Assembly (NCBI GenBank): GCA_017397685.1
Contig: JAFQID010000036.1
Location: 1 to 52,111 of the forward strand
Reading direction: 5' to 3'
DNA from: Bacilli bacterium
GTDB taxonomy: Bacteria; Bacillota_I; Bacilli_A; RF39; UBA660
Length of the DNA: 52,111 bases
In this document: positions 23,431 through 33,200 of the stretch, piece after piece
How the letters are laid out: each line of letters starts with the position of its first letter
Numbering within the stretch: position 1 is the stretch's first letter
Notes under the pieces: generated by a model
Told to the model about the DNA's origin: nothing
Database searches by the model: none
Seen by the model: the letters and a program-made list of their open reading frames with translations, nothing else
Program-made: the position numbers and the translations under genes

Positions 23431-24526
23431 AATAAAAAGATATATTGATACTTATATTGATACTGAAACATGTAATTTAAGATGTCATTATTGTTATATA
23501 GCGCAATTGAATAAGTTTAATAATAAACTAGCTAGTTTTGGTCATACAAAAGAAGAAATAAGAAAAGCATTATCTAAAAAAAGATTAGGTGGAACTTGTT
23601 TAATTAATTTGTGTGCTGGTGGAGAAACTTTGTTATCTAACGAAGTTGTTCCAGTTATAAAAGAGTTATTATTAGAAGGACATTATGTAATGGTAGTTAC
23701 TAATGGAACTGTATCACATAGGTTTAAAGAAATATGTAATTTTGATAAAAAATTATTGGAACGTTTATTTTTTAAGTTTTCATATCATTATTTAGAATTA
23801 AAAAGGTTAAATTTTTTAGAAATATTTTTTGAAAATGTTGATAAAGTAAGAAATGCTGGTGCTTCTTTTACTTTAGAAATTACACCTAGTGATGAATTAA
23901 TTCCTTATATTGATGAAATTAAAGAATATACTTTAGAAAAAATAGGAGCTTTGCCTCATATAACGATAGCTAGAGATGATAGAACCAATAATATTGATAT
24001 TCTTACAAAAGTAGATAGAGAAGAATATAATAAAATTTGGGGAAGTTTCGATTCTAAATTATTTGAATTTAAAAATAAAATATTTTATGAAAAAAGGAAA
24101 GAGTTTTGTTATGCGGGAGAGTATAGTGCTTATTTAAATTTATCAACGGGTGATTTAAGACAATGTCTTTGTGGTTATGTAATGGATAATATTTATACTG
24201 ATTTAGATAAACCAATTAAATTTGAAGCTATTGGAAATAATTGTGAATTACCTCATTGTTATAATGGACATTCTTTTTTGATTTTAGGTGATATTCCTGA
24301 TTTAGAAGTTTGTGAGGAATATAATTATGCTGATTTAAGGAATCGATGCGATAAAAAAGGAGAATGGTTAAAACCATCTATGAAATCATTTATGAGTTCT
24401 AAGCTTTATGAAAATAATGATTTGTATGATGAGAAAAGAAAGAAACAAATAAATAAAAATTATAAAATTAAAAGAATTAAATATAAAATGGTTAAGTTAA
24501 AGAAAAAGGTGTTTAATAAATGTTAG
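23423..24526 (+). CDS. Radical SAM protein in a polysaccharide operon
   Basis: A 367-residue protein. The start is placed at 23423 behind AAAGGAGA; it overlaps the flippase stop by 8 bases. Near the N-terminus is CNLRCHYCY, the CxxxCxxC iron-sulfur motif of radical SAM enzymes, followed by CAGGETLLS, which corresponds to the GGE SAM-binding motif. The C-terminal third has further cysteines (FCYAGEYSAYLN, RQCLCGY, CELPHCYNG, VCEEYN), resembling a SPASM/twitch region that holds an extra cluster. The substrate is unknown. In this operon it may modify a sugar or a lipid-linked unit, or a peptide attached to it. Confidence 0.82.
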   Translation: MDKIKRYIDTYIDTETCNLRCHYCYIAQLNKFNNKLASFGHTKEEIRKALSKKRLGGTCLINLCAGGETLLSNEVVPVIKELLLEGHYVMVVTNGTVSHRFKEICNFDKKLLERLFFKFSYHYLELKRLNFLEIFFENVDKVRNAGASFTLEITPSDELIPYIDEIKEYTLEKIGALPHITIARDDRTNNIDILTKVDREEYNKIWGSFDSKLFEFKNKIFYEKRKEFCYAGEYSAYLNLSTGDLRQCLCGYVMDNIYTDLDKPIKFEAIGNNCELPHCYNGHSFLILGDIPDLEVCEEYNYADLRNRCDKKGEWLKPSMKSFMSSKLYENNDLYDEKRKKQINKNYKIKRIKYKMVKLKKKVFNKC

Positions 24527-25533
24527 GTGGTTTAAAAAAATATATTAAAAAAAAATTGGCTTTATATAATCTTCATAAAATTTTAGTTAATACAAAAGAT
24601 AGAAAAGTTATATATATTGGGTCTCCATTACATGGAAATATTGGAGATCATGCTATTTCTATATCTGTTATGAATATATTTAAAGAATTAAAACAAACTG
24701 TAATAGAAATACCCGGTGAATGGTATAGGCTTTGTAGTGATAAGGTTAAAAAATATATTAATGATGATGATGTTATTTTTATTACTGGCGGAGGTTTTAT
24801 TGGTAATCTATGGATGAATGAAGAAGAAATGATTATCGATATCCTGAGATCATTTAAAAATAATAAGGTTGTCATTTTGCCACAAACAATTTATTTTAAA
24901 AATGATGATTCCTTTAGTAATGAGTATAAAAAGTTAAAAGAAGCTATAAATAACCATAACAATTTATATCTTTGTTGTCGAGAAGAGATGTCTTACAAGT
25001 ATTGCAAAGAAAATTTTAAAGTAAAAAACTTATTATTATTTCCTGATTTAGTGTTATCTTTAAATTATGAGACAAAATATGAAAGAAATAATATTTTGAT
25101 GGTTATGCGTAAGGATAAGGAGAAAGTATTTAGTAGTAATATAATTGAAAATATTATTTCAAAAGAATATAAAATTGAAACAACAGATACTGTTTGTAAT
25201 ATGAACATAAAATTACATGATAGAGAAGATATTTTAAATGCAAAATTAAATGAGTTTGCAAAAAGTAAATTAATTATAACCGATAGACTTCATGGAATGA
25301 TATTTGCTGCTATAACATCAACACCTTGTATAGCTTTTGATAATTTATCTAAAAAGGTTAGTGGAGTATATCATTGGCTAAAAAAATTAGATTACATTGT
25401 TTTTTGTGATGATATAAAAGCTTTTAAAGAAATATATAAAAATATTGATTTAAATAAAATATATAATTATTCTTTAGGTAGTGAATATAAATCTATGTTT
25501 TTGCATTTTATTAAAAACTTAATTCGTGAATAA
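24520..25533 (+). CDS. Polysaccharide pyruvyl transferase family protein
   Basis: A 337-residue CsaB/WcaK-type protein. The N-terminus IGSPLHGNIGDHAISISV and FITGGGFIGNLWMNEEEMI, the middle VILPQTIYF, and the C-terminal ITDRLHGMIFAAITSTPCIAFDN with conserved Arg-His are all typical. The family transfers pyruvate from PEP to a sugar to form a ketal on surface polymers. It overlaps the radical SAM gene by 7 bases and closes the operon. The polymer is therefore probably acidic (pyruvylated), though some family members have other acceptors. Confidence 0.88.
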   Translation: MLGGLKKYIKKKLALYNLHKILVNTKDRKVIYIGSPLHGNIGDHAISISVMNIFKELKQTVIEIPGEWYRLCSDKVKKYINDDDVIFITGGGFIGNLWMNEEEMIIDILRSFKNNKVVILPQTIYFKNDDSFSNEYKKLKEAINNHNNLYLCCREEMSYKYCKENFKVKNLLLFPDLVLSLNYETKYERNNILMVMRKDKEKVFSSNIIENIISKEYKIETTDTVCNMNIKLHDREDILNAKLNEFAKSKLIITDRLHGMIFAAITSTPCIAFDNLSKKVSGVYHWLKKLDYIVFCDDIKAFKEIYKNIDLNKIYNYSLGSEYKSMFLHFIKNLIRE

Positions 25534-25575
25534 TATTATTTTTTACATATTTATAAAAAATAAATAAAATTAAAA

Positions 25576-25605
25576 GTACTTTATGGGTGTAAAGTACCTT
25601 TTTTT
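25576..25605. terminator. Terminator of the polysaccharide operon
   Basis: GTACTTTA (25576-25583) and TAAAGTAC (25590-25597) form a perfect 8-bp stem, followed by CTTTTTTT. It lies between converging genes and may also serve the HD gene. Confidence 0.85.
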
Positions 25606-26176
25606 ATGCATTTATTTTATCGTTTTCAAAGTTTACATTTAGGAATTTTTTGCTTGATAAGTAATCACACATGTGTACGAATCTTTCATATTTACTAGTT
25701 GGTTTTTGTAATACTTCATTTCCTTGATAATCTTTAGTCCATGGACCCATATGTTTTTCTACGCATGAGCATATAAAGTTTATATCGCTTTCTGAAAGTA
25801 AAAGTTTATCTTTGTTTTCTTTTATGTAATTACTTATAAGTAGTGGGTGATTAAACTGAGTATATTCGTTATGAATCATTCCATGTTTTAGTCCATCATG
25901 AACTAATAATGAAAATATTATTAGATCTTTTTCTCTGTCAGTAAAATTATTAATAGATTCATCTTGAAATAATTCGTAAGCTATTCTTATTGCTACTTTT
26001 GTGTGTCTAACTAGTCCGCCTTTTCCTTGAGAAAACTCTGGATGGTATTTACCTGTTGAACTAGCGGCTACTTCGAAGAAATAGTCTGGCAGTAGGTTAA
26101 TCATTGTTTTTAAAGATTCTTTTATATTATTATCTTTTATATAGTTTAATTCATTTTCAAATACATCACTTTTCAT
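25604..26176 (-). CDS. HD-domain protein (probable phosphohydrolase or nuclease)
   Basis: A 190-residue protein. The HD metal site is visible: first His in GGLVRHTKVAIRIAYEL, the His-Asp pair in SLLVHDGLKHG, and later conserved His in FNHPLL and CVEKHMGPWTKD. This spacing is like small HD phosphohydrolases with unknown nucleotide or RNA substrates. It starts behind AAGAGGTAAA. It is transcribed alone, convergent with the polysaccharide operon. Confidence 0.78.
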   Translation of the reverse strand: MKSDVFENELNYIKDNNIKESLKTMINLLPDYFFEVAASSTGKYHPEFSQGKGGLVRHTKVAIRIAYELFQDESINNFTDREKDLIIFSLLVHDGLKHGMIHNEYTQFNHPLLISNYIKENKDKLLLSESDINFICSCVEKHMGPWTKDYQGNEVLQKPTSKYERFVHMCDYLSSKKFLNVNFENDKINA

Positions 26177-26288
26177 ATTTTACCTCTTTTTCTTAGTATA
26201 TTATACTATAAAATAAATTATAATTTAATATAAAAACTTTCATTAATAATAAAAATGTGATAAAATTAGTTTAGATATAGGAGAGGGT

Positions 26289-26807
26289 ATGAATAAAAAA
26301 AGTGATGTTAAAAAGATATCTTTGAGGAATTATTTCTTAGTAATAGTTGTTTCAATTTTAGTTATAGCGATTGCTTTATATGTTAGAGCATTTTATATAA
26401 ACTATAATAGTGAAGTAGTTAAAAGTAGTGTATTTAAAGAAAAGATAAGTGAAGTTAATTTTAATGAGCTTGATTATACTATTGCTGAGGCAGGTGATGC
26501 TTTATTATATGTTGGATATACTGGTAATAAAGATATTTATGAAATGGAAAAAAGATTGTTAAAAGAAATTGAAAAGAAATCTTTGGTTGAGAAAATATTA
26601 TATTTGGATGTAAGTGAATATTTAGAAAATGATGAATATGTTGTAAAGCTTAGGAAAGAGTTTTCTAATATTAAGAATGAAATTACTTCTGCGCCAATGT
26701 TTATTTATATTGAAAATGGTGAAGGAGTTGAGGCTATGAGTAGTGAACTTAAAATGGTTGATTATAAAGTTTTTAATAACATAGTTAGTAAATATGAATT
26801 AGAATAG
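26289..26807 (+). CDS. Membrane-anchored thioredoxin-fold-like protein (no CxxC)
   Basis: A 172-residue protein with one N-terminal helix (about 15-35). The outside domain contains GDALLYVGYTGNKDIYEMEKRLLKEIE, then KILYLDVSEYLEND and TSAPMFIYIENGEGVEAM. The strand-helix-strand order with a cis-Pro-like SAP-M segment resembles a thioredoxin fold. Both active-site cysteines are missing, so redox activity is unlikely. Function is unknown. It starts behind TAGGAGAGG and ends inside a terminator hairpin. Confidence 0.5.
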   Translation: MNKKSDVKKISLRNYFLVIVVSILVIAIALYVRAFYINYNSEVVKSSVFKEKISEVNFNELDYTIAEAGDALLYVGYTGNKDIYEMEKRLLKEIEKKSLVEKILYLDVSEYLENDEYVVKLRKEFSNIKNEITSAPMFIYIENGEGVEAMSSELKMVDYKVFNNIVSKYELE

Positions 26808-26826
26808 GATTCTATTCTTTTTTTTT
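26801..26826 (+). terminator. Terminator after the thioredoxin-like gene
   Basis: AGAATAG (26801-26807) and CTATTCT (26812-26818) form a 7-bp stem with a 4-base loop, followed by nine T. The stop codon TAG is in the first arm. Confidence 0.85.
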
Positions 26827-26866
26827 GAAAATAATTATGTTATTATATTAATAGAGGATAGGTTAT

Positions 26867-28483
26867 ATGGAAAGAAAATATATAGTCTTAAGTATTAAAG
26901 AAGATTATTTAATATATGAGTATAAAAACATTAATGTTGATAGGAAATATATTAATAATCATAAGTTATATAATGAATGTTTTTTGTATGACCTAAAATA
27001 TTTTAAGAGAAATAAATATCATATAATAAATAATTTAAAGAAAAGTATTTTTGATAATATTAAAACTTTAGTTATACGTTCATTTGAAAATAAAGAATAT
27101 ATTAAGTTTTTGATGGAAAGTTTAAATTTAAGTATTTTAAAAAATGATTTTTTATATACTTTATCTATAGATGATTTTGATTTTATTGGTAATATTAATG
27201 GAATTAAATGTACCATTGTTTATTATATGCCTGATTTTATTAAGAAGATTTTTATTAATAGGGATATAGAAGTTAAAGTTAATTGTGAAAATAAAATAAG
27301 TGATAGATTTATGCTTTCTCAAGATTGTTTTGATTATGATTCTTTATATTATAGGAAACATTTAGAAATTAAAGAATATTATGATGGAATATATGGTGAT
27401 ATTCTTGAGTTTTTAAGAGTTAATTATTTTTTGAAAGCTATTTATATAAGATGTTTTAAAAAAGAATTTATAGAGGCTATTATTAATCTTTTAAAAGAAG
27501 ATGAAAGTAAGAATGTATGTGTATTTCTTCATCAGCAATACGATGAAAATGATTTTATTAAAGATAATTTTGTATGGTTAAAAGAAATTAATGAAAGGTG
27601 TAAGAGTGAAGAAATATGTGAGTTTAGAATTGTTTATTCTGATAGATTTATTAGAGGTAATTTGTTTAAACAACTTACTTTTAATAATTTGAAACTTATA
27701 TGTATTCTTGGTTTATATGTTTTTGGGGTTATGTTTATTATATCTAAGTCTTATGCTTATGTAGAAGAGCTTAATACTGATAAGGTAAATATTGATATTA
27801 TGAATAGTATTAATAATATAGTTGAAAGTGAAAATAATGATGAGGAAACAGAAGAACTTATTGATGGAGAAGTTTTGGAAGATGAGGTAAGTGAGAAAGA
27901 GGAAAAGAAAGGAAAATATGATTTTGATATAGTATTTTCTAAGCTTAAAAAAATTAATAAAGACACTGTTGGTTTCTTAACTGTTAATAGTACAAAGATA
28001 TCTTATCCTGTTGTGCAGGGGGATGATAATAATTATTATTTAAAGAGAGATTTTTATAAGAATAAGACTAGTATGGGATGGATATATATGGATTATAGAA
28101 ATAATCCTAAGAAAATAGATGATAATACTATTATATATGGACATAATATGAGAAATGATACTATGTTTGGAAGTCTTGATAAGGTTTTAAGTTCTTCATG
28201 GAGAAGAGATGAAGAAAACATGGTTATTAGTTATGAAACTGAAGAAGGTGTAAGACTTTATAAGATATTTTCTATTTATAAAGTTGATTATACTACTGAT
28301 TATTTGAAAACTAGTTTTAAAAGTGAAGATGCATTTGAAAAATTTGTTAAAATGATTAAGAAAAGAAGTATTTTTTCTTCTGAAGAAAATATTAAATATG
28401 GAGATAAGATATTAACTTTATCTACTTGTACAGGAACTAATAATAAGAGATTAGTTGTACATGCGGTTCTTATAGAAAATTAG
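26867..28483 (+). CDS. srtB: Class B sortase with a long N-terminal cytoplasmic region
   Basis: A 538-residue protein. The C-terminal sortase domain (about 345-538) has the catalytic set: His426 in IIYGHNMRND, Cys521 in TLSTCTGT and Arg528 in NKRLVVHAVL. VGFLTVNSTKISYPVVQGDDN and the extra helix region are typical of class B. A single membrane helix lies at about 275-296, followed by an acidic linker (Glu/Asp-rich, about 305-345). The first 270 residues are soluble, cytoplasmic and not recognised; ordinary class B sortases start almost directly with the helix. It heads the locus of surface proteins and the pilus machine, but no clear LPxTG- or NPxTN-type substrate was found nearby. Housekeeping or pilus-linked use is inference. 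Confidence 0.85.
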   Translation: MERKYIVLSIKEDYLIYEYKNINVDRKYINNHKLYNECFLYDLKYFKRNKYHIINNLKKSIFDNIKTLVIRSFENKEYIKFLMESLNLSILKNDFLYTLSIDDFDFIGNINGIKCTIVYYMPDFIKKIFINRDIEVKVNCENKISDRFMLSQDCFDYDSLYYRKHLEIKEYYDGIYGDILEFLRVNYFLKAIYIRCFKKEFIEAIINLLKEDESKNVCVFLHQQYDENDFIKDNFVWLKEINERCKSEEICEFRIVYSDRFIRGNLFKQLTFNNLKLICILGLYVFGVMFIISKSYAYVEELNTDKVNIDIMNSINNIVESENNDEETEELIDGEVLEDEVSEKEEKKGKYDFDIVFSKLKKINKDTVGFLTVNSTKISYPVVQGDDNNYYLKRDFYKNKTSMGWIYMDYRNNPKKIDDNTIIYGHNMRNDTMFGSLDKVLSSSWRRDEENMVISYETEEGVRLYKIFSIYKVDYTTDYLKTSFKSEDAFEKFVKMIKKRSIFSSEENIKYGDKILTLSTCTGTNNKRLVVHAVLIEN

Positions 28484-28497
28484 GAGGTTAGTGATTG

Positions 28498-29418
28498 ATG
28501 AAAATATTATTTGTGTTATTAATGCTTTTTCCGGTATTAGTAAGTGCTGATGAATGTGATTATAATAAATTATCTAAGGCAACTAAGTTAATGCAGGAAG
28601 TTAAATATGAAGTAAACTATAATGAAAAAAAAGGTACTTTTAGCTCTACATTTTATAATGTTGATGATTTGTTGTCTTTAGAGTATTCTGATGATATTTA
28701 TTTTGGCGATGATAATAATAAAGTTATTATAAATGGGTTAAAAGAAGGTAGTAATATTAAGGTTATTGTTAGAACAAATGTGCATGGTTGTAGTAGCAAT
28801 TCTACTGTTAAATATATAAATGTTCCAAATGTAAATAATAAAGAATGTGATTATGATGAGTTATCTTTGGCTACTAAGTTAATGCAGGAAGTAAATTATG
28901 AAGTAAATTATAATAAAAAAAATAATACTTTTGATGTTACATTTTATAATGTAGTTGATATGATTTATTTTGAATATTTAAATAATCTTTATTATGGCGA
29001 TGATAACAATGAGATAATAATTAAAGGTTTAAAAGAGGGAAGTAAAGCTAAGATAAAAATTAGTACAAGCGTGTCTAATTGTAGTAGTAATTTTACAAAT
29101 AAATATGTCAATGTACCTTTTGTTAATAAATATTTTAAAAGTGAAATATGTGAGGGATATGAGCATTTAAAACCATGTGGTGCTGAATTTTTAGAGTATG
29201 AAAATAATTTAAGCATTGTTAAAAATGCGATAGAAAATGATAATAAAGGCATATCACCTGATGATAAAGATAAGTTAGAAGTAGAAAAAACTTTTTTGAT
29301 GAGTGTAATTTCTTTTATTAAGAATTGGTGGTTTAAAATAATAATTATGATTTTGGTTACGATAATTACTGTTATGATATATAACTCACGTTATAGAAAA
29401 TTAAAACACGGTATATAA
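28498..29418 (+). CDS. Surface protein with two tandem ~97-residue repeats and C-terminal anchor
   Basis: A 306-residue protein starting at ATG 28498, behind GGAGGTTAGTG. A signal peptide (MKILFVLLMLFPVLVSA) is followed by two copies of one domain. The first begins ECDYNKLSKATKLMQEV, the second ECDYDELSLATKLMQEV, 291 bases apart, each with GDDNN..I.I.GLKEGS and an N- and C-terminal Cys that may form a disulfide. A membrane helix (about 277-296) with a basic tail (RYRKLKHGI) anchors it. No sorting motif is seen. Function is unknown. Its order after the sortase and before the adhesin-like gene suggests a pilus or adhesin accessory protein. Confidence 0.75.
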   Translation: MKILFVLLMLFPVLVSADECDYNKLSKATKLMQEVKYEVNYNEKKGTFSSTFYNVDDLLSLEYSDDIYFGDDNNKVIINGLKEGSNIKVIVRTNVHGCSSNSTVKYINVPNVNNKECDYDELSLATKLMQEVNYEVNYNKKNNTFDVTFYNVVDMIYFEYLNNLYYGDDNNEIIIKGLKEGSKAKIKISTSVSNCSSNFTNKYVNVPFVNKYFKSEICEGYEHLKPCGAEFLEYENNLSIVKNAIENDNKGISPDDKDKLEVEKTFLMSVISFIKNWWFKIIIMILVTIITVMIYNSRYRKLKHGI

Positions 29419-29442
29419 AAAATTATTTATATACTTTTTTTT
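29411..29442 (+). terminator. Terminator after the tandem-repeat surface protein
   Basis: GTATATAAA (29411-29419) and TTTATATAC (29426-29434) form a perfect 9-bp stem, with eight T following. It overlaps the stop codon. Confidence 0.75.
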
Positions 29443-29449
29443 GGGTGTG

Positions 29450-29458
29450 TGTTATAAT
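29450..29458 (+). promoter_or_regulatory. Extended -10 promoter of the adhesin operon
   Basis: TGTTATAAT (29450-29458) matches an extended -10. It lies directly after the preceding terminator and 28 bases before the next start codon. Confidence 0.5.
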
Positions 29459-29486
29459 TTTTATATAAAATATAGAGGTGATTGAA

Positions 29487-30293
29487 TTGAAGAAAATTAT
29501 TTTTTCTATTTTATTAATAGTTATTTTTATGCCTAATGTTTTTGCTGTGTGTGAAAATAATGAAATAAATGATTGGGCTGAAAAGGTAAAAGTAAAGTTT
29601 GTTAATGAAGAGTATAGGGAAAAACTCATCTTTGAAGATGGTACGATTATTCCAGAGTATGTACCTAAATATGATTATGTTCTTTCTTTAGATCCAATGA
29701 GAGATGATGTTTATATGGTTGTTAAGGATTCTATATCTAATAAAAAAACAACTATTAAAAATGAAGGAAGCGATTATTATGATAAGGTAATTGGTTCTAC
29801 GGTGCATTTTGATGAAAAGAAATATACTATTGAAGTTTTTGTTAAGGAAAATGCTAAAGAGTGTGCTGGGGAAAAGGTTAGGACATTAACTTATAGTGTT
29901 CCACCATATAATATGTATACTCTTACAACTTATTGTGAAGAAAATAAAGATGCTGAAATATGTGAAAGTTATAAGGATACTTCTGATATCACTTTAGAAG
30001 AGTTTGAAAAGATTACTGGTACAGGTGATAATAAAAAAGAAGAAAACAAATGGGTTATTTTACTTAAAGAATATTGGTATACAATATTAGTTCCTTTTGT
30101 TGTTATATCTATAGTTTATATTATTAAAATAAGAAAGTTAAAAAGAGAACAAGCACTTAAAGATAAGTTTGATGGGGAAGAAGTAGAAGTGAATAATCAA
30201 GACATTGTTTCTGTAGACGAAGATAAGAAAAATAATGATAATGATAATCAAATTGATAGTGAAAAAGAAGATAATAATGAGGTGAAGAAATGA
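29487..30293 (+). CDS. Secreted membrane-anchored surface protein, unknown function
   Basis: 268 residues from TTG 29487, spaced 6 bases from AGAGGTG; an in-frame GTG lies within the ribosome site and is a less likely start. The signal peptide (MKKIIFSILLIVIFMPNVFA) is followed by an outside domain that starts with Cys and has YDYVLSLDPMRDDVYMVV and ENAKECAGEKVRTLTY. This is distantly like the repeat domain of the gene before. A helix at about 197-217 leads to an acidic, Asn-rich cytoplasmic tail. It overlaps the next gene by 4 bases. The long intracellular tail would allow contact with an inner component such as the pilus motor; this is conjecture. Confidence 0.65.
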   Translation: MKKIIFSILLIVIFMPNVFAVCENNEINDWAEKVKVKFVNEEYREKLIFEDGTIIPEYVPKYDYVLSLDPMRDDVYMVVKDSISNKKTTIKNEGSDYYDKVIGSTVHFDEKKYTIEVFVKENAKECAGEKVRTLTYSVPPYNMYTLTTYCEENKDAEICESYKDTSDITLEEFEKITGTGDNKKEENKWVILLKEYWYTILVPFVVISIVYIIKIRKLKREQALKDKFDGEEVEVNNQDIVSVDEDKKNNDNDNQIDSEKEDNNEVKK

Positions 30294-33200
30294 AAAAGAG
30301 ATTTTTAAGTTTATTTTTGATTTCTTTATTTATTATTAGTTTTGATGTAATCAAAATTGGTGCTAAAACCACGGATATTGGTAAAGTTGGGGAATATGAA
30401 ACAGATTTACATGGTGTTGGAGAAGGTGAAGATTTAAATGCACCTAATGTGCAGGGTGGTGTTATAGATAGTGATGAAGTAGATGAATATGTAAGACAAG
30501 GATATAAGATTGTTGATTGGGATGGAGAGATATATGCTTATAAGTCTATTGATCCATCTACTTCTGTTGGAGAGTTTACTATTGGTGGTGCTGTTTATGC
30601 TGATTCAAATGGAAATGCTTCTTATTGTTTAGCGCCTGGTAAGTATTTTGATACTGGTTCATATACGCAAACTGATTTTGATGCTAGTGGTTTTCAGTTT
30701 TCTAATGATAATGCTATGGCTATGGTTGCTTCTGTTTTATCTCAAGGTGGATATACTTATGGTCAAAAGGTAACTGCGGCTAGAGCTATTATAGCAGCTA
30801 ATACTAATTTAGCTGGTGCTGATTCTTTTGGAGCTGGCGATGGTCATTCTAAAAATTATCATGGTATTTATAGTGAAATATATGGAGCTGCAACAACTGG
30901 TAATTATAATTCTGAATATAATATGAATTATGGTACTTCTAATGACTTTAAAGCTATTAGCGCTTTAATTAATGCTGCTAGAAATGGTTCTGCATTAAAT
31001 ATACCTCCATCAATTGATATAAGTACTTTAACACCAGAAAATTCAAATATAAGTGTTAGTAGTTCTAGCACAACAGTACCATTACTTGAAAATGATCCTA
31101 TTTGGGATATTCTTGCTCGGCTTGGAATTGATACTGTTAAATATGAACTTATGAAATGTACTAATGGTAAATGTGAAGTTGTTGACGAAGGAGAATGTCA
31201 AAAGAATGGTTGTATTTTACAAAAAGTTAATTTATGTGATGGAAGTAAGACGTCAACTACTGATGAATATAAATTAAAATTAAAAATTCCTGGTTCTTCA
31301 ACGGAGGGTTCAGTTAATATATTCTTAGATTCAGAAAATCCTGAAAAATATCAACCTGAAGCCGTAGTTCAAGGTGATACATCATACACAACAGAGGAAA
31401 CACCTGGTACTTCTACTCCAGATACTGAGAAAGAAGAGAATTATGTTGAAATAGAAACTGATCTTACTATTAATTGTATGAAGGATTGTACTGTTAGTAA
31501 TGGTGTTCACTGTCCTAATAGTGAAATGAAACCTCATACAGATTCTGGTATGTCTTGTACAAATAAAGATAATTTTGGCGATGGGCCTTATGATACTTAT
31601 GCGACCGGAACTAGTGAAGATCCTTATATGAACTGTATATTAAATGCTTGTGATGATGAACTTAAACAAGAGTTTAGACAAGAACAATATTCACCAGATG
31701 CTGAAACTTGTGTAATATATTGTAGAAGTGAAACTGAGTTTTATATGGCTGATAAAACTAAAGTGTATGCTGGTATGCAATTTGAATATGATATAAGAGA
31801 TAAGGTTCCTTTTCAAGCACAATCTAATGCCAAATTATCTGCGGTAGTTTTTCAAAAGAAACAGTGTACTTCTGAAATATTTTATGATAGAGCACCTAGT
31901 GCGGTTAGTGCAGAGTATAGTGGTGATAAATCATGGCTTCAAAGATATGCGGAAGCAACTAAAGCTATGGTTAATGCATGGAATGAGTGGAAGAAGTGGG
32001 AGGCTCTTCTTGATTGGGAAGGAAGAAATGATAAAATAAATCATAGTGCTAGTACTGCTAGAGGTAATATTTATAGTTCTTTTGATTGTGGTTGTAGTCA
32101 TGATGGAACGTGTCTTTCTGTTAGAGATCTTGGAGGAGAAGTTTATTTCTGGGGTAGTGAACGTTATAATTATGCACGTCAAGATAAATATTCTTCTTAT
32201 TCTGGAAAATATCAACCTGAAGATGCGTCGCAATTAAATACTAAAATAGATATTACTAAAAATCCTACAACTTCTTATAGTACACCTCACGGTAAAGCAA
32301 CAACTAGTGGTTCTGCTGGTAGGGGAGATACTTGTGTTAATGTGGGAGAAAAAGGGTGTTTAGAATGGGCTTGTAGAGGAACGTGCAAATCTTGTACTCC
32401 GGGAACACCTGGAGATCCTAATTATGTAAGAAATATGGAGAATTCCACGCGAAGTGCATATGAGAATGCTGCTAAAAAAGTTCAGAAGTTAATTGGTGAT
32501 TTAAAAAGTTGTAGTTTGTATTCTGATACTTCGGCTCCATCTTTGGGAGATATTATTAGTGGTTATAGTAGTCCTTCTGCTATAGGCTCTATTAAGGGTG
32601 ATGCAATTAATAATGATGTAGGTTTGTTTGTTGGGTATGATGATGTAAATTATGGAGAAGAAGTAGAGTTTAAAAGTCAAAAGCAATCTTCTAATGAAGA
32701 AATGTATTATTGTGAAAATGGTAGTGATGAAAGAAAATTAGGTGACACTTCTGATTGTTATAAATATACTGGTAGTGAATTAGAGCAAAAAGGCGGGGAT
32801 AAAAAGGAAAGTCATTATTATACTTATTGTAGTGGTAAACTTACCGGCGCTAAATGTGAAAGTAAAAGTTTAAATATGCCAATTAATGATTATGCTACAT
32901 TTATTATGGATCAGGAAGTTGATTTCTTTAGAGATGAAAGTTATCATACTAAAGCATATACTGGTCAAGTATTTAAGGGAAGTGGTAGTGGAAGTAATAC
33001 ATCGCCTTTACCATCAACTATATTCCCTGTTAGTAATGATAAGAAAAGTGGTTCTACTGGGCTTTATGGTATTGATTGGAGATTTACTAATATTGGATTA
33101 TTTAAACCTACTAAGCTTAATAATTTCTTATATTATTGTTCTTATGAAGTTTATAATACTACAACATTATATGATTGTCCTTATCTTGATGAGGATGGAA

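Noticed and set aside
26289..26807. Thiol-disulfide oxidoreductase for the membrane-anchored protein
   Set aside because: There is no CxxC motif, so only a fold resemblance is stated.
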